7,847 nucleotides of DNA from Chloroflexota bacterium (lineage in GTDB: Bacteria > Chloroflexota > Anaerolineae > Ardenticatenales > Ardenticatenaceae): assembly GCA_003520455.1 (NCBI GenBank), contig DOUV01000984.1:1-7847 (forward strand), in the 5' to 3' direction. A program made the position numbers and the translations under genes. The notes beneath the pieces are model-generated. The model was not told where the DNA came from. It searched no databases and saw only the letters and a list, made by a program, of their open reading frames with translations. Positions 7,373 through 7,847 of the stretch are shown here, piece after piece. Every line of letters starts with the position of its first letter. Positions within the stretch are counted from its first letter, which is position 1.

Positions 7373-7391
7373 GGTTGGAAAATTACCAACC
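7373..7391. promoter_or_regulatory. Palindrome upstream of the WYL gene, candidate operator
   Basis: GGTTGG and CCAACC arms (6 bp, perfect) flank an AT-only 7-bp centre, 56 bp upstream of the WYL start. No T-run follows the second arm on the minus strand, so an intrinsic terminator is unlikely. The core TTGG...CCAA and the AT-rich centre match a second palindrome at 7656-7674. Confidence 0.5.
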
Positions 7392-7406
7392 CCTGTTTCG
7401 ACCGCT

Positions 7407-7607
7407 TCACTCAGCGAACCAGAGCCAACCTTCACGATAGGCCCGGTTCTGATCCTCTAACTCGTGGAGGTAGTTGTTCACACTCCGCCGGTGCCAGCCC
7501 AGCATCTCAGCAATTTCTTGTTCCCGCAGCCCGCTTCGGTGCCGCTGCAGGATGGAAAACACCTGCCACACCCGCTGTTCATATTCACCTTGGCGCAAAC
7601 GGGCCAC
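7407..7607 (-). CDS. Mini winged-helix-turn-helix protein related to the WYL regulator N-terminus
   Basis: A 66-residue protein that is almost nothing but a DNA-binding domain. Residues 10-62 match the N-terminal wHTH of the adjacent WYL protein: both have QRH, a Gly-x-x-x-x-E turn, RR-[ST]-VNNYL, LE and G-x-LW at equivalent places. It stops at W-F-A-E, where the WYL protein continues into its sensor domain. The frame is open further upstream, to a TTG at 7625 and beyond to 7715, but GTG at 7607 has GGGAGG (7613-7618) at 5 nt spacing and is the best start. It may compete with or fine-tune the WYL regulator, or be the remnant of a duplicated WYL gene whose sensor part was lost. The clean SD and intact HTH favour a functional gene. 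Confidence 0.65.
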   Translation of the reverse strand: MARLRQGEYEQRVWQVFSILQRHRSGLREQEIAEMLGWHRRSVNNYLHELEDQNRAYREGWLWFAE

Positions 7608-7655
7608 TTCTTCCTCCCAAAGCAAGTTGTTGTTTGCTTCGAGGGTAGTGACCCG

Positions 7656-7674
7656 TTGGAAATTATTTTTCCAA
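7656..7674. promoter_or_regulatory. Palindrome upstream of the mini-wHTH gene, candidate operator
   Basis: Perfect 7-bp arms TTGGAAA and TTTCCAA flank a 5-bp TTATT centre, 48 bp upstream of the mini-wHTH start. It shares TTGG/CCAA ends and an AT-rich centre with the palindrome in front of the WYL gene, at a similar distance from the start codon. That suggests one regulator, or two related ones, reading both sites. Confidence 0.5.
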
Positions 7675-7680
7675 GCCTCC

Positions 7681-7704
7681 GAAAGTGAGTGAAAGTAAGG
7701 AAAG
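7681..7704. repeat. Three phased GAAAG direct repeats
   Basis: GAAAG occurs at 7681, 7691 and 7700, spaced 10 and 9 bp, so roughly one helical turn apart. The first two copies extend to GAAAGT. They lie just upstream (minus-strand sense) of the palindrome at 7656-7674. They could be part of a regulatory region or a chance purine-rich stretch. Confidence 0.3.
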
Positions 7705-7778
7705 AATCCGGCATGTCAGCGACGTCGGGCTCCCGGTTGCCTCCTACCGGCACTCTGCCACGTGACCAGCCTTTCCAC

Positions 7779-7847
7779 CTACCGCCGCCGCCGCGCCTCC
7801 TCTCGCACCGCCTGCAAATCGAGGATCTCCGCCACCTCGAAGCGGGG
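7779..7847 (-). CDS. C-terminal end of an unidentified protein (partial)
   Basis: The last 22 codons of an open frame that enters from the right edge and stops at TAG (7781-7779). The residues FEVAEILDLQAVREEARRRR look like a real amphipathic, Arg-ending C-terminus, and the next gene starts 171 bp further on. Too little is visible to name a product. The frame is too short to prove coding, and a neighbouring-frame artefact is possible. Confidence 0.4.
   Translation of the reverse strand, partial: PRFEVAEILDLQAVREEARRRR

Noticed and set aside
7373..7391. Palindrome read as an intrinsic terminator of the mini-wHTH gene
   Set aside because: The 6-bp stem has an AT loop and is not followed by a T-run on the minus strand; its similarity to the upstream palindrome fits an operator better.
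7681..7704. GAAAG repeats as a remnant of a CRISPR array
   Set aside because: The units are only 5-6 bp at 9-10 bp spacing; there is no repeat of 25-40 bp with unique spacers anywhere in the window.
7478..7753. Minus-strand 91-codon ORF overlapping the mini-wHTH gene
   Set aside because: It is out of frame with the recognisable HTH and has no domain of its own; the wHTH frame matches the neighbouring regulator.

Overview
The window is almost entirely a Class 1, type I CRISPR-Cas interference operon, read right to left on the minus strand. In transcription order it holds the 3' end of an unidentified gene, a 66-residue winged-helix-turn-helix protein, a WYL-domain regulator, a helicase-HD Cas3, a possible 62-residue ORF, a Cas8-like large subunit, a DevR-family Cas7, a Cas5, and the first 30 codons of a probable Cas6 cut by the left edge. 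No adaptation genes (cas1, cas2, cas4) and no CRISPR array lie inside the window; they would have to be beyond an edge or elsewhere.

The sequence is GC-rich. It uses clear Shine-Dalgarno (SD) sites and several GTG starts (cas7, cas8, the small wHTH protein). The gene order, the DevR-type Cas7 and the WYL regulator suggest a Chloroflexota-like or other GC-rich bacterium with an I-A/I-B-like system. That is inference from general resemblance, not a database result. The subtype cannot be fixed from sequence alone, because the Cas8 is divergent and Cas3 has its HD nuclease at the C-terminus, opposite to the classical arrangement.

Region by region. 7608-7778 is a regulatory stretch with a 19-bp AT-centred palindrome and three phased GAAAG repeats, upstream of the small wHTH gene (7407-7607). 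7317-7406 separates that gene from the WYL gene and carries a second, related palindrome. The WYL gene (6270-7316) is followed after 3 nt by cas3 (3897-6266). A 160-bp gap to cas8 contains a small ORF whose start overlaps the cas3 stop. cas8 (1925-3736), cas7 (867-1853), cas5 (155-865) and cas6 (1-92) follow.

Working model: Cas6 processes crRNA. Cas5, Cas7 and Cas8 form the surveillance complex, with a small subunit possibly made by internal translation from the cas8 3' end. Cas3 degrades the target. The WYL protein and its short wHTH relative probably control expression through the paired palindromes. The most interesting points are the strong internal start inside cas8 (position 2392), the mini-wHTH/WYL pair with matching palindromes, and the inverted domain order of Cas3.
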